From an uncultured Olsenella sp. (GTDB lineage Bacteria > Actinomycetota > Coriobacteriia > Coriobacteriales > Atopobiaceae): 34,731 nt of DNA. Location: assembly GCA_949296375.1 (NCBI GenBank), contig CASFQX010000114.1:1-34731 (forward strand), read 5' to 3'. The translations under genes and the position numbers were made by a program. Positions within the stretch are counted from its first letter, which is position 1; each line of letters begins with the position of its first letter. Under the pieces are notes generated by a model that did no database searches, was not told the origin of the DNA, and saw only the letters and a program-made list of their open reading frames with translations. Below are positions 22,856 through 31,097 of this stretch, in pieces.

Positions 22856-22968
22856 ACCTGTCAAAAGGGGACAGGTACAGATCCGCAGGTCAAACCTGTC
22901 AATAATAAGTGGGCAGGCACTTTTGGCAGGTTTGACCTGCGATTGTGTACCTGTCCCCTTTGGCAGGT
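22856..22968. repeat. Composite inverted repeat between argJ and argB
   Basis: The arms (about 22856-22902 and 22923-22968) match over roughly 46 positions with few differences. At least two differences are T versus C in places that would still pair as G-U in RNA. Each arm contains two smaller palindromes, ACCTGTC-N7-GACAGGT type and CAGGT-CAA-ACCTG type. A small AAGTG/CACTT hairpin sits near the centre. The right arm ends on the last base of the argJ stop codon; the left ends 6 nt before the argB ribosome site. It resembles REP-type palindromic units. Confidence 0.8.
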
Positions 22969-24254
22969 TAAGTGCGGTAGTCGCCGTTGATGGTGACGTA
23001 GTCGTGGGTGAGGTCGCAGGTCCAGACGCGGGTGGACGCCTCCCCCATGCCCAGGTTTACGGTGATGGGGATCTCGGGCGCCTCAAAGCGGCGCAGCATG
23101 TCCTCCTCGTCCATGGGGACGGTGAGGCCCGCGCGGCACACCGGCACGCCGAGGAAGTCGATGTCCACGCGGGTCTGGTCGAAGGGCACGCCGCACTTGC
23201 CGGCGGCGGCCGCCACGCGGCCCCAGTTGGCGTCGTGGCCAAAGATCGCGGTCTTCACGAGCGGCGAGTTGGCGATCGCGCGGGCAACGGCGTCGGCGTC
23301 CGCCTCGCTCGCGGCGCCCGTGACGGTCACGGTGACGAGCTTGGTCGCGCCCTCACCGTCTGCGGCGATCTTGCGCGCGAGCTCCACGCACGCGGCACGC
23401 ACCGCTGCCGCCACGACCGGGTACGCGGGGTGCGCGAGGTCGATCTTCTCGCCCCCGGCCGCGCCGGTGGCGAGCAGGATGCAGGTGTCGTTGGTCGAGG
23501 TGTCCGAGTCCACGGTCACCTTGTTGAAGCTCTGGCCCACGGCGGCGGTGAGGGCCGCCTGGGCCGCCTCGGCCGTGAGCGGGGCGTCGGTGGCGAGCAC
23601 CGCGAGCATCGTGGCCATGTTGGGCTGGATCATGCCCGAGCCCTTGACGAAGCCGCCCACGTGGACGGTCACGGAGCCGCCGGCGACCTGCGGGACCTCG
23701 CCCGCAAGCGCGACCTCCTTGGGCCGGGTGTCCGTGGTCATGACGGCACAGGCGGCGTCGTGAGCGGCCGCGGCGCTCGGCGCGAGCGCGGCGACGGCGG
23801 CCGGCACGCCGGTCTCGTAGGGCTCCCAGGGCAGCGGCACGCCGATCACGCCCGTCGAGCACACGAGCACGTCCTCCGCAGAGCAGCCCAGCTCGACGGC
23901 CACGCGCTCGCAGGCGCGCTCGGCGCAGGCCAGGCCCGGCTCGCCAGTGGCAGCGTTGGCGTTACCGGAGTTGAGCACCACGGCGCGGACGCAGCCGTCT
24001 GCCACATGGGCGCGACTCACCGTAACGGGTGCCGCGCAGAAGCGGTTGGTCGTGAACGTTGCCGCCGCGACGCAGGGCTCGTCAGCAGCAACGAGCGCAA
24101 GGTCGAGACGTTCGGGGTTCTTGCGGAACCCGGCGGAGACCCCAGCGGCGCGCACACCGACGGCCGCGCAGATGCCACCCTCGCAGGGGGCAAAGCCGCA
24201 GGCCTCGGGCGTGTCGGGCGCCACGGGAACCGCGAGCGGTGAAAAATCAGTCAT
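22968..24254 (-). CDS. argJ: Glutamate N-acetyltransferase / amino-acid acetyltransferase (ArgJ)
   Basis: A 428-residue Ntn-fold enzyme that moves acetyl from N-acetylornithine to glutamate, recycling the acetyl group; many homologues also use acetyl-CoA. It is made as a precursor that cuts itself before a conserved threonine: here NMATMLAVLATDA with T215 as the expected nucleophile. Other family pieces are VVLNSGNANAATG (93-104), CSTGVIGVPLPW, GFVKGSGMIQPN, FNKVTVDSDTSTNDT and IFGHDANWGRV. I chose ATG 24254, 43 nt after the argC stop; the frame runs upstream into argC without resemblance to ArgJ. Ribosome site: CAAGGGAGAAGAACCC. Its stop codon touches the inverted repeat at 22856-22968. Confidence 0.96.
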   Translation of the reverse strand: MTDFSPLAVPVAPDTPEACGFAPCEGGICAAVGVRAAGVSAGFRKNPERLDLALVAADEPCVAAATFTTNRFCAAPVTVSRAHVADGCVRAVVLNSGNANAATGEPGLACAERACERVAVELGCSAEDVLVCSTGVIGVPLPWEPYETGVPAAVAALAPSAAAAHDAACAVMTTDTRPKEVALAGEVPQVAGGSVTVHVGGFVKGSGMIQPNMATMLAVLATDAPLTAEAAQAALTAAVGQSFNKVTVDSDTSTNDTCILLATGAAGGEKIDLAHPAYPVVAAAVRAACVELARKIAADGEGATKLVTVTVTGAASEADADAVARAIANSPLVKTAIFGHDANWGRVAAAAGKCGVPFDQTRVDIDFLGVPVCRAGLTVPMDEEDMLRRFEAPEIPITVNLGMGEASTRVWTCDLTHDYVTINGDYRT

Positions 24255-24297
24255 GGGTTCTTCTCCCTTGGAGGCCCGGGAGCACAGTTTCCGGGCG

Positions 24298-25374
24298 CTA
24301 GATGAGCGGCGCCGGGGCGAGAAGCCCCGTGGTCTCGGGAAGCTCCAGCACGATGTTGGCGCACTGGACGGCCTGGGCGGCCGCGCCCTTCCCGAGGTTG
24401 TCGATCGCGCAGGACGCGATGATCGTGCGTCGTCGTCGGTCGTCGAGCGCCACACCCACCTGGGCGCGCGCGGTGGCGGCTACAGAGGCCGTCGCGGGCA
24501 TCTTTCCCGCAGGCAGCATCGTGACCAGCGGCTCGTTCGCATAGGCGCGCTCGTAGGCAACTTGCACGTCCTCGGCGCTAACACCGGGAGCCGCCTCGAG
24601 GTAGACCGTGGAGAGCAGCCCGCGCGTGAGAGGCGCCAGATGCGGCGTGAAGACCACGGACATCTCGCGACCCGCCACCTCGGTAAGCGTCTGCTCAATC
24701 TCCGGGGTGTGACGGTGCTTTGCCACCCCATATGCCTCGACGGACTCGTTGGCGTGGCAGAAGTGCGTGCGCTCGTTGCAGCCGCGACCTGCGCCGGAGA
24801 CGCCTGAGATGGCATCGGCGATGACCAGGTCACCCGTCGCGATGCCAGAGGCCAGTGCCGGGGCGGCGGCGAGCGCCGTTGCAGTGGGATAGCAGCCCGG
24901 CACTGCCACGAGCACGGCCTCGCCAGCGGCGCGACGCTCGGCGAGCGCCGACACGCCGGCGCGGAAGAGCTCCGGCAGGCCGTAGACCGTCTTGCCCAGG
25001 AGCTCGGGCGAGGTGTGCGGAGTGGCGTACCATGCCTCGTAGACGGCCGGATCGTGCAGGCGGTAGTCTGCGGAGAGGTCGATCACCGTAACTCCGCGCG
25101 AGAGAAGCTCCGGAGTGAGCGCCAGGCTCGCGGTGTGCGGGACGGCGAGAAACGCCACGTCGGCAGCAGCGGCGATGGCGTCCGGCTCGGGCAGCGAGAG
25201 CACCACGTCGCAGCATCCGGCAAACGACGGGTACACGGCGTCCAGGCGCGTCCCGACCTGCTTGCGGTCGGTCGCCATGGCAAGCTCGAGCGCCGGATGC
25301 CCGAGAACGAGGCGGCACACCTCGATCCCCGCATAACCCGTCGCACCAACCACGCATGCCCGCACGCGCTCCAT
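24298..25374 (-). CDS. argC: N-acetyl-gamma-glutamyl-phosphate reductase
   Basis: A 358-residue NADP-dependent reductase, the third step of arginine synthesis. The Rossmann motif is VVGATGYAGIE at 8-18, the substrate-binding part is VIDLSADYRL at 98-106, and the catalytic cysteine is C161 in VAVPGCYPTA. Further marks are ISGVSGAGRG, KHRHTPEIEQ with the catalytic histidine, and the C-terminal IDNLGKGAAAQAVQ. AGGGAGGTTTTC precedes ATG 25374. It is the first gene of argCJBD; argF, argG, argH and argR are not in the window. A promoter with an overlapping palindrome lies just upstream. Confidence 0.97.
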   Translation of the reverse strand: MERVRACVVGATGYAGIEVCRLVLGHPALELAMATDRKQVGTRLDAVYPSFAGCCDVVLSLPEPDAIAAAADVAFLAVPHTASLALTPELLSRGVTVIDLSADYRLHDPAVYEAWYATPHTSPELLGKTVYGLPELFRAGVSALAERRAAGEAVLVAVPGCYPTATALAAAPALASGIATGDLVIADAISGVSGAGRGCNERTHFCHANESVEAYGVAKHRHTPEIEQTLTEVAGREMSVVFTPHLAPLTRGLLSTVYLEAAPGVSAEDVQVAYERAYANEPLVTMLPAGKMPATASVAATARAQVGVALDDRRRRTIIASCAIDNLGKGAAAQAVQCANIVLELPETTGLLAPAPLI

Positions 25375-25389
25375 GAAAACCTCCCTGAC

Positions 25390-25433
25390 GTCTGTGTCAC
25401 ACAGACAATGGCGCGTGCCGGCGCACCCGTCAA
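25390..25433 (-). promoter_or_regulatory. Promoter and candidate operator of the arg operon
   Basis: On the minus strand TTGACG (25433-25428), 17 nt, then CATTGT (25410-25405) form a promoter with a strong -35. The perfect 17-bp palindrome GTCTGTGT-C-ACACAGAC (25390-25406) covers the -10 edge and the likely start of transcription. Two GTCAC words lie upstream at about 25439 and 25451. The palindrome does not look like the AT-rich ARG box of ArgR, so the regulator is unclear. Confidence 0.55.
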
Positions 25434-25659
25434 GGAGCCGTCACCTGCTTGTCACATGGGGGCGCAACATAGGGGCGCAAACCGAGGTCCTTCTCGCTCT
25501 TCTCGCCCGCGCCATCTTTGCTGCCGCAAATCTTGGGCGAGCTTCTGGGTTTTCCCAGTTGGCACAAAACCTCGGGTGACTTTTGTGGGGCGTCAGAAAA
25601 CGTGCGCCGCAGACGGGACGTACCGAGAAGAACGCACGCTCGCAGCCTTCCCTGCTGCC

Positions 25660-26241
25660 CTATCGCAGGACCACGCCCTCGCGCACGCGCTCCACGGCCT
25701 CGTCGCCCAGGAAGTGACGCACGATCTCCAGGCCAAAGAGCATGGCAGTGCCCGCGCCCTGGCTCGTGATGAGGTTGCCGTCAACCACGACGGGCTCGTA
25801 GGCGAGAAGCTCGGCGCCGTGGTCGGCAAGGACGTGCTGGAAGCCGGGGTTGGACGTGGCGCGTCTGCCCTCGAGCAGGCCGAGCTCGGCTAGGATCGAC
25901 GGCGCCGCGCAGATCGCGGCAAGGGGACGGCCCGCCGCGGCAAACTCACGCAGGGCGGCGCACAGCGGCTCGCAGGCGCGCAGGTTGGGGGTGCCGGGAA
26001 TGCCGCCCGGCAGAACGAGCATGTCATACTCGTCAAACGAGAAGCCCACGTCCTCGATGGAGAGGTCGCACACGATGGTTACCTCGTGCGAGGACGTCAC
26101 CTGCCGCTCGGGCGTGACGGCTACGGTATCGCACGGCACGCCGGCGCGAAAGAGCAGGTCCACCACCGTGAGACCCTCAATCTCCTCGAGGCCCGGAGCA
26201 AAGAAGACGGCAACGTGCGCGTCGCTTGCCTGCTTGAACAT
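25660..26241 (-). CDS. DJ-1/PfpI (ThiJ/YajL) family protein
   Basis: A 193-residue flavodoxin-like protein of the DJ-1 superfamily. Conserved marks are PGLEEIEGLTVVDLLFRAG near the N-terminus, with E22 aligning with E18 of DJ-1; DMLVLPGGIPG at 73-83; and the nucleophile elbow LAAICAAPSILAELG with C111. This fits the YajL/ThiJ group, described as protective proteins acting on oxidised or glyoxal-modified targets; the exact activity is debated and cannot be read here. GGGGGAGTGTCTC precedes ATG 26241. The gene follows the PTS EIIA gene by 54 nt and is probably cotranscribed with it. A cytoplasmic place is expected as no signal is visible. Confidence 0.9.
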   Translation of the reverse strand: MFKQASDAHVAVFFAPGLEEIEGLTVVDLLFRAGVPCDTVAVTPERQVTSSHEVTIVCDLSIEDVGFSFDEYDMLVLPGGIPGTPNLRACEPLCAALREFAAAGRPLAAICAAPSILAELGLLEGRRATSNPGFQHVLADHGAELLAYEPVVVDGNLITSQGAGTAMLFGLEIVRHFLGDEAVERVREGVVLR

Positions 26242-26295
26242 GAGACACTCCCCCTTCGCGGCGGCCCCCCCGAGGCCGGACAGCGGATATGGCAG

Positions 26296-26754
26296 CTACT
26301 CCTCGGAGATGCCCGCCTCGACGGCAGCCGCGATCTCCTTGGCATCCTCGGAGCCGCGAACGAGATTCTTGAACTCGTCCCTCATGAGGAGCACGGCGGT
26401 CTTGGAGAGCAGGCGGATGTGCGTGTTGCCCGCCTCGTCATCCGGCACGAGCAGCGCGATGACGATGTCAACGGGCTTGCCGTCAAAGCTCGGCCACTCG
26501 ACCGGGTGGTCGTTCTTCACCACGAGAACCGTGGGCGCGGTGATGGCGGCAGACTTGGCGTGAGGAACCGCAAAGCCGTCGGTCATGCCCGTCTCGCCCA
26601 TAGCCTCACGCGCCATGAAGGCATCGTAGGCAGCGTCTGCGTCGGATACGCACCCGAGCTCAAGTGCCTTGTCGCAGACAAAGCGGATCATCTCCTCTCG
26701 AGACGCGATGCTCTGGCCTACAAAGACGTTAGCCTCGGTGACAAACTGGCTCAT
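26296..26754 (-). CDS. Stand-alone PTS EIIA domain protein (fructose/mannitol type)
   Basis: A 152-residue protein made of a single EIIA type-2 domain, the phosphocarrier between HPr and a sugar permease. The phosphorylated histidine is H65 in GFAVPHAKS, and IVIALLVPDDEAGNTHIRLLSKTA matches the second conserved half. No EIIB or EIIC is nearby, so it either serves a permease encoded elsewhere or has a regulatory task as in EIIA-Ntr; RpoN-linked genes are not seen. GAGGGAGATTC precedes ATG 26754. It lies 119 nt downstream of ruvB and 54 nt before the DJ-1 gene. Confidence 0.9.
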   Translation of the reverse strand: MSQFVTEANVFVGQSIASREEMIRFVCDKALELGCVSDADAAYDAFMAREAMGETGMTDGFAVPHAKSAAITAPTVLVVKNDHPVEWPSFDGKPVDIVIALLVPDDEAGNTHIRLLSKTAVLLMRDEFKNLVRGSEDAKEIAAAVEAGISEE

Positions 26755-26873
26755 GAATCTCCCTCTCAGACAAGTGCGCCCAACGGCGGATACAGCCCTA
26801 TCTTAGCCCACGCCAGTCAACGGTGCGGCGAGAAGAGAGGCCGAGAAGGACAACGGGCAGCCGGCATATCGGC

Positions 26874-27929
26874 CTAATGAGCGGGCGGCTCGATTCCCAG
26901 ATGGTCGAAGGCGGCGGGCGTCGCCTGGCGGCCCTGCGGTGTGCGCACGATAAGGCCGCACTGCAGGAGATACGGCTCGTAGACGTCCTCGAGCGTGGCG
27001 GGGTCCTCGGAGACGGCGCTCGCCACGGTTGTGAGCCCCACCGGGCGGCCGCGGAACGTCGAGCAGAGCGCCGTGAGGATGCGCACGTCCATCGTGTCCA
27101 GCCCCAGAGAGTCGATCTCGAAGAACTCGAGCGCCTCGGCCGCCACCTCACCGGTGATGGTGCCCTCGCGCTTGACCTGCGCGTAGTCGCGCACTCGCTT
27201 GAGCAGGCGGTTGGCCAGACGCGGCGTTCCACGAGAGCGCGAGGCGATCTCCGCGGCTCCCTGGGAGTCTATGCCCACGCCGAGGATGTTCGCCGAGCGG
27301 CTCACGATGACGGAGAGCTCGGCAGGCGCGTAGTAGTCCAGGCGATACGAGATGCCAAAGCGGTCGCGCAGCGGTCCGGTGAGAAGACCGGTGCGCGTGG
27401 TGGCGCCCACCAGGGTGAAATGCGGCACGTCGATGCGGATGGAGCGCGCCGCCGGGCCCTTGCCGATGACGATGTCCAGGAAGAAGTCCTCCATCGCGGG
27501 ATAGAGAATCTCCTCGATCTGGTGGTTCAAGCGGTGGATCTCGTCCACGAAGAGGACGTCGCCCTCCTCGAGGTTGGTGAGGATTGCCGCGAGGTCTCCG
27601 GCGCGCTCGATGGCGGGGCCGGAGGTGGTGTGCATCTTCGCACCCATCTCGTTGGCGACGATGCCCGCGAGCGTGGTCTTGCCCAGACCCGGAGGACCCG
27701 AGAAGATCACGTGGTCGAGGGTCTCGCCGCGGTCGCGCGCGGCCTGGATGAGCACGCGCAGGTTCTCGCGGACGCGCTCCTGGCCGATGTACTCGTCGAG
27801 GGTGCGCGGGCGCAGCGTTCGGTCCTGGTCGAGGTCGTCCACCGTAAGCTCGCCGGTGACGTCACGTCCGGCAGGCCGCTTGGGCGCGGCCCCGGCGAAG
27901 AGGTCCTTCTCGCTCGCCTCCCACATCAT
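26874..27929 (-). CDS. ruvB: Holliday junction branch migration ATPase RuvB
   Basis: A 351-residue AAA+ motor that drives branch migration with Ruv[12 protein letters not shown] opens the family core, Walker A is GPPGLGKTT at 78-86, Walker B is [10 protein letters not shown], sensor 1 is [11 protein letters not shown] and the arginine-finger segment is [15 protein letters not shown] winged-helix C-terminus ([19 protein letters not shown] onward, to [16 protein letters not shown]) completes the protein. ATG 27929 overlaps the ruvA stop as ATGA, so the two are translationally coupled. The third gene of ruvCAB. Confidence 0.98.
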   Translation of the reverse strand: MMWEASEKDLFAGAAPKRPAGRDVTGELTVDDLDQDRTLRPRTLDEYIGQERVRENLRVLIQAARDRGETLDHVIFSGPPGLGKTTLAGIVANEMGAKMHTTSGPAIERAGDLAAILTNLEEGDVLFVDEIHRLNHQIEEILYPAMEDFFLDIVIGKGPAARSIRIDVPHFTLVGATTRTGLLTGPLRDRFGISYRLDYYAPAELSVIVSRSANILGVGIDSQGAAEIASRSRGTPRLANRLLKRVRDYAQVKREGTITGEVAAEALEFFEIDSLGLDTMDVRILTALCSTFRGRPVGLTTVASAVSEDPATLEDVYEPYLLQCGLIVRTPQGRQATPAAFDHLGIEPPAH

Positions 27930-28558
27930 CTACCACTCCCCAGGCGGCGCAGCGCGTAGGCGAGCACCTGCTCCACTGTGACGGCGCCCGCCTCGGCGTG
28001 ACCGTCCAGCGCGAGCTCCGCCTCCTGTGAGGTGAAGCCCATCGAGAGCAGCGCCTCGGTGGCCTCTGCCTCGGCACCGGCGGAGGGGGCGGCTGCAAGC
28101 GGCAGCGCGGCATCGGGCTCCGTGAGGCCAACAAGACCGCGAAGCTCGGCGTTCTTGGAGAAGACGTCAGAGAGCTCCACGAGCAGACGGCTCGCCTTCT
28201 TGCGACCCACGCCCGGAACCTGCGCCATGCGCCCGGCGTCCTGCGCCAGCACCACCTGTGCGAGCGCGGCCGGGGAGAACGTGGACAACACGGAGAGAGC
28301 GAGCTTGGGACCCACACCGGAGATGGCGCGCAGCTGATCGAAGAGGGCGCGCTCCTCGCGCGTGGCAAACCCGTAGAGCTCCATCGCGTCCTCGCGCACG
28401 ATCATGCGCACGAGCACGCTCACGCCCGCCTCGCCCGCATGGGGCAGCGCGGCGGCAGTCGTGGAGGAGACGCCGAGCTCAAAGCCAACGCCGCTCACGT
28501 CTATCACCACGCGCGAGGGCGTGACCTCAAGAAGCGTTCCTGTCAGCTGGACAATCAC
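27926..28558 (-). CDS. ruvA: Holliday junction DNA-binding protein RuvA
   Basis: A 210-residue protein that binds four-way junctions and recruits RuvB. The N-terminal OB fold begins [12 protein letters not shown]; two helix-hairpin-helix motifs follow ([14 protein letters not shown] and [16 protein letters not shown]), then an acidic/alanine linker and a C-terminal RuvB-binding three-helix domain ([15 protein letters not shown]). I chose GTG 28558, which forms a GTGA overlap with the ruvC stop and starts the protein at the usual place; the frame is open to an ATG at 28615, but that would add 19 residues lying inside ruvC. Confidence 0.97.
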   Translation of the reverse strand: MIVQLTGTLLEVTPSRVVIDVSGVGFELGVSSTTAAALPHAGEAGVSVLVRMIVREDAMELYGFATREERALFDQLRAISGVGPKLALSVLSTFSPAALAQVVLAQDAGRMAQVPGVGRKKASRLLVELSDVFSKNAELRGLVGLTEPDAALPLAAAPSAGAEAEATEALLSMGFTSQEAELALDGHAEAGAVTVEQVLAYALRRLGSGR

Positions 28559-29061
28559 GCGGGAATCCTCCTTGCCTTTCCAAGACTCGTCGTTCTGGCC
28601 ACGTTCGCATGACACACCGCCGCTGCCAGCGCGTCCGCCGCGTGGTCCGGCCGGGGCTCGTGGTCAAGCGCGAGGATGCTCCTCACCATGTAGGCCACCT
28701 GATGCTTGTCGGCGGCACCGGTGCCCACGACGGCCTGCTTGATCTGCATGGGCGTGTACTCCCCCACCTTGAGGCCGGCGGACGAGCACGCCACGATGGC
28801 CGCGCCACGAGCCTGCGCCGTGGCGATGGCGGACTTGGTGTTCTCGCCAAAGTAGATGCTCTCTATGGCGAGTTCGGTGGGCCCGTACTTCTCGATGACC
28901 TCGCCGAGGGTGCGGCAGATCCTTCCCAGGCGCACGTCGATGGGCTCTTCCGCCTTGGTGGCGATGCAGCCGTAGGCGCGGGCGCGGCACACGGTGCCCC
29001 GCGTCTCCACCACGCCCCACCCCGTGTGGGCCAGTCCCGGATCGATGCCGAGGATGATCAT
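28555..29061 (-). CDS. ruvC: Crossover junction endodeoxyribonuclease RuvC
   Basis: A 168-residue RNase H-fold nuclease that resolves Holliday junctions. The metal-binding set is complete: D7 in LGIDPG, E67 in LAIESIY, and H140/D143 in RPDHAADAL, the His/Asp version known from Thermus RuvC. The flexible loop region SIYFGENTKSAIATAQARGA is conserved. GAGGGAGGGAC precedes ATG 29061. First gene of ruvC-ruvA-ruvB, with ruvA and ruvB joined by 4-nt overlaps. A LexA-type box sits at the promoter. Confidence 0.97.
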   Translation of the reverse strand: MIILGIDPGLAHTGWGVVETRGTVCRARAYGCIATKAEEPIDVRLGRICRTLGEVIEKYGPTELAIESIYFGENTKSAIATAQARGAAIVACSSAGLKVGEYTPMQIKQAVVGTGAADKHQVAYMVRSILALDHEPRPDHAADALAAAVCHANVARTTSLGKARRIPA

Positions 29062-29075
29062 GTCCCTCCCTCTTG

Positions 29076-29117
29076 CGAACGTCCGTTCTATCCTATCACA
29101 TGTGTGGGACGCGGCAA
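29076..29117 (-). promoter_or_regulatory. ruvCAB promoter with LexA (SOS) box
   Basis: On the minus strand TTGCCG (29117-29112) and TAGGAT (29095-29090), 16 nt apart, form a promoter whose -10 is extended by TGA. Directly downstream, 29076-29089 reads CGAAC-GTCC-GTTCT on the plus strand, the GAAC-N4-GTTC core of Gram-positive and actinobacterial LexA sites. Its place over the transcription start fits repression. Confidence 0.7.
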
Positions 29118-29127
29118 TCGGCGAGCG

Positions 29128-30957
29128 TCAGTTCTCCGAGAAGGGGCCCTCCCACGGCCCGCGATGGTGGCCAGGGCCGTCCGCCCGCCCGTCCTCGGAA
29201 CCGCGTTCCCTCTCGTGACCAAGCCCAAAGGCCGAGAACGCCCCACCGACCGAAAAGTCTCGCAGGTGGCCCATGATGTCTCTGATCTCTCCGCTCGTGG
29301 GGGCGGAGACAGGAGACTCGGTGCTGGGGTGCCCCTCGTCAGGGGCGTCGCTCTCGGAGAGGACGCTGCCAAGGAAGGCCCCCATCCGCTCCGACTGCTC
29401 GCGCACGCGGTCACGCCAGACAAATCCGAGCGGAGAGCGAGCCTCATCGAGGGTACGCGAGGAGAGCGTCAGGGCAAGCGGGCGAGAGGGGCGTGTCATC
29501 TCGAGTTCGCTCATTCGTCCGATGACGGAGAGCACCGCCTCGGCATGCCCACGCTCGGCAACGATGTCGGAGACCGGGCGCTCCCACTCAACGTAGCTGG
29601 CAAGGGCGAGGTCAATGAACTCGAGGGCCGCCTCGTTGGAGTCGAAGGCGTCACGGACGCCGGGAACCTCGGGAACACAGTAGGCGTCGAGCAGGCATGC
29701 GGGGATGACGGGTGAGATCATCGCCCTCATACGGGCCAGCTCGAGAAGATCCGAGCGATAGAGGTCGGCAAAGGGCTCGAGGGCCGCTGCGGAGAGCCCT
29801 GCGGAACACGCATCGAGCGCCCGGCCGGTCTTGTCGCGAGAGCCGAGAACAAGGCCCCCCTTCCGTCGAGCGAGCGCCGCGAGCGCGAGCTCGACGAGGT
29901 CGCGCGCCGCCATGGCGTCCTGGGCACCGCGCGCGTCCACCCGCTCGACGTTCTCCTCGGGAAGGCGCAGCGCCCTCGCGAGCGCACAGCAGGCCTCATC
30001 CGCCTCGCGCTCGCCCGTCTCGGGCACGACCACGCGCACGTTCATGGGACCGAGGGCGTCGACCGCGAGCACCGCGAGAAGCGCGTCGGAAAGGGACCCG
30101 CCCACAGCGGCGCACACAGCAGCAGCGCCCGCCCCGTGCACGAGGTCGCTAAGTCCCGCAGTCAATGCGCCCCAGGTCATAAGCGGTGCGTCGTACACCT
30201 CCGGCGCGAGCGGCTCGGAAAGCGGGCCCTCCGCCGAGGGGTCCACATCGTAGACGAGCAGATCCTCCTCGAACGAGGGCGCCTGAGCAGCAAGCTCCCC
30301 CCACGGGGCGAGAACAAAGCTCGAGCCGCAGAAGACCTGCGCGTCGTAGCAGCCGAGCGACCCCACCCCCACGATCCAGGCACCCGTGGCCTCGGCGTCT
30401 GCCATGAAACGCCCCTCCTGGAGCGCGGCGCCGAGGGCGCTCGAGGGATCGTCTGCGGCAAAGCCGTACCCCGACAGAAAGACGATGACGTCCACGTTGT
30501 ACTCGTAGTCGTCATAGGCATCGAGGTCCTCGTAGGTAAAGGCGACTCCGAGACGCGCGCCATGGAACGAGAGCTCGGGCAGGGCGTCCACGCTCGGGTC
30601 TCCCCCCTCGCGACCACCCGCCGAGGCGAGCCGCGCCGAGAGGCGAACGGGCTTGATCTCCCTACCCTCAACGAGAAGGGCCTCCGGCAGCGGCGAGCCG
30701 TCCGCGCTCAGGACCATCGGGATCAGACACGGACATGCCAGGTCCTCGAGCTCCGGCGCGAGGGTCTCCATCAGGTCGAGAAGAAAGCCCTCGCGGTCCG
30801 CGCTTTGGACCGGCGTCACTCCCACGAGCGCAGCCATCGGAAAGATGAGCAGCTCCACGCCCTTCTCGGCAGCACGGCGCGCACACTCCCCCAGACGCTC
30901 CACGTTCCTCTCGAGGTCTCCCGCCTGCGTCTCGATCTGTGCGATGCCGATTCTCAT
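29128..30957 (-). CDS. NAD+ synthetase (glutamine-dependent)-like protein with degenerate active sites
   Basis: A 609-residue protein with the two-domain plan of glutamine-dependent NadE: an N-terminal nitrilase-like domain (1 to about 240) and a C-terminal NAD-synthase-like domain (about 260-520). In the first, the catalytic Glu of the FPELA motif is M41 (FPMAALVG) and the Cys of the CED motif is replaced (TYEDLDA, Y142). In the second, the SGGxDS pyrophosphate loop reads VGGSLSD (285-291), and VLGSRDKTGRAL and LEPFADLYRSDL are recognisable but altered forms of the LGTGNKSE and PLxDLYK motifs. It is therefore probably not an active NadE. The frame is intact and the ribosome site (GAGGGGAGAGCGA) is good. 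The C-terminal 90 residues are charged and unlike the family. It sits between the desulfoferrodoxin and ruv genes. Confidence 0.75.
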   Translation of the reverse strand: MRIGIAQIETQAGDLERNVERLGECARRAAEKGVELLIFPMAALVGVTPVQSADREGFLLDLMETLAPELEDLACPCLIPMVLSADGSPLPEALLVEGREIKPVRLSARLASAGGREGGDPSVDALPELSFHGARLGVAFTYEDLDAYDDYEYNVDVIVFLSGYGFAADDPSSALGAALQEGRFMADAEATGAWIVGVGSLGCYDAQVFCGSSFVLAPWGELAAQAPSFEEDLLVYDVDPSAEGPLSEPLAPEVYDAPLMTWGALTAGLSDLVHGAGAAAVCAAVGGSLSDALLAVLAVDALGPMNVRVVVPETGEREADEACCALARALRLPEENVERVDARGAQDAMAARDLVELALAALARRKGGLVLGSRDKTGRALDACSAGLSAAALEPFADLYRSDLLELARMRAMISPVIPACLLDAYCVPEVPGVRDAFDSNEAALEFIDLALASYVEWERPVSDIVAERGHAEAVLSVIGRMSELEMTRPSRPLALTLSSRTLDEARSPLGFVWRDRVREQSERMGAFLGSVLSESDAPDEGHPSTESPVSAPTSGEIRDIMGHLRDFSVGGAFSAFGLGHERERGSEDGRADGPGHHRGPWEGPFSEN

Positions 30958-31047
30958 TCGCTCTCCCCTCGTTCTTGTCGCAACTCAATTGTGCCACACG
31001 GCAGACGACCCCCATCCCTCTCGCCCAACATGCCCCCAACACGAGAA

Positions 31048-31067
31048 GGGCCCCGTTGCCGGGGCCC
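31048..31067 (-). terminator. Terminator of desulfoferrodoxin gene 1
   Basis: GGGCCCCG-TTGC-CGGGGCCC is an 8-bp perfect stem 30 nt after the stop. On the minus strand it is followed by TTCTCGTGTT, a poor U-tract that includes the CTTCTCG word. Confidence 0.65.
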
Positions 31068-31097
31068 CGCTCAGAGCTGGTGCTGTTGGCATCGTGC

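Noticed and set aside
22140..24242. A 700-codon open frame on the plus strand opposite argB and argJ
   Set aside because: It spans two well-conserved minus-strand genes and the inverted repeat, has antisense-type composition and no ribosome site.
29096..29103. CACATGTG before ruvC as a separate operator
   Set aside because: It is an isolated 8-bp palindrome within the promoter spacer, and the adjacent LexA box explains regulation better.
29128..30957. Calling the NadE-like gene a pseudogene
   Set aside because: The frame is intact over 609 codons with a strong ribosome site; loss of motif residues alone does not show a dead gene.
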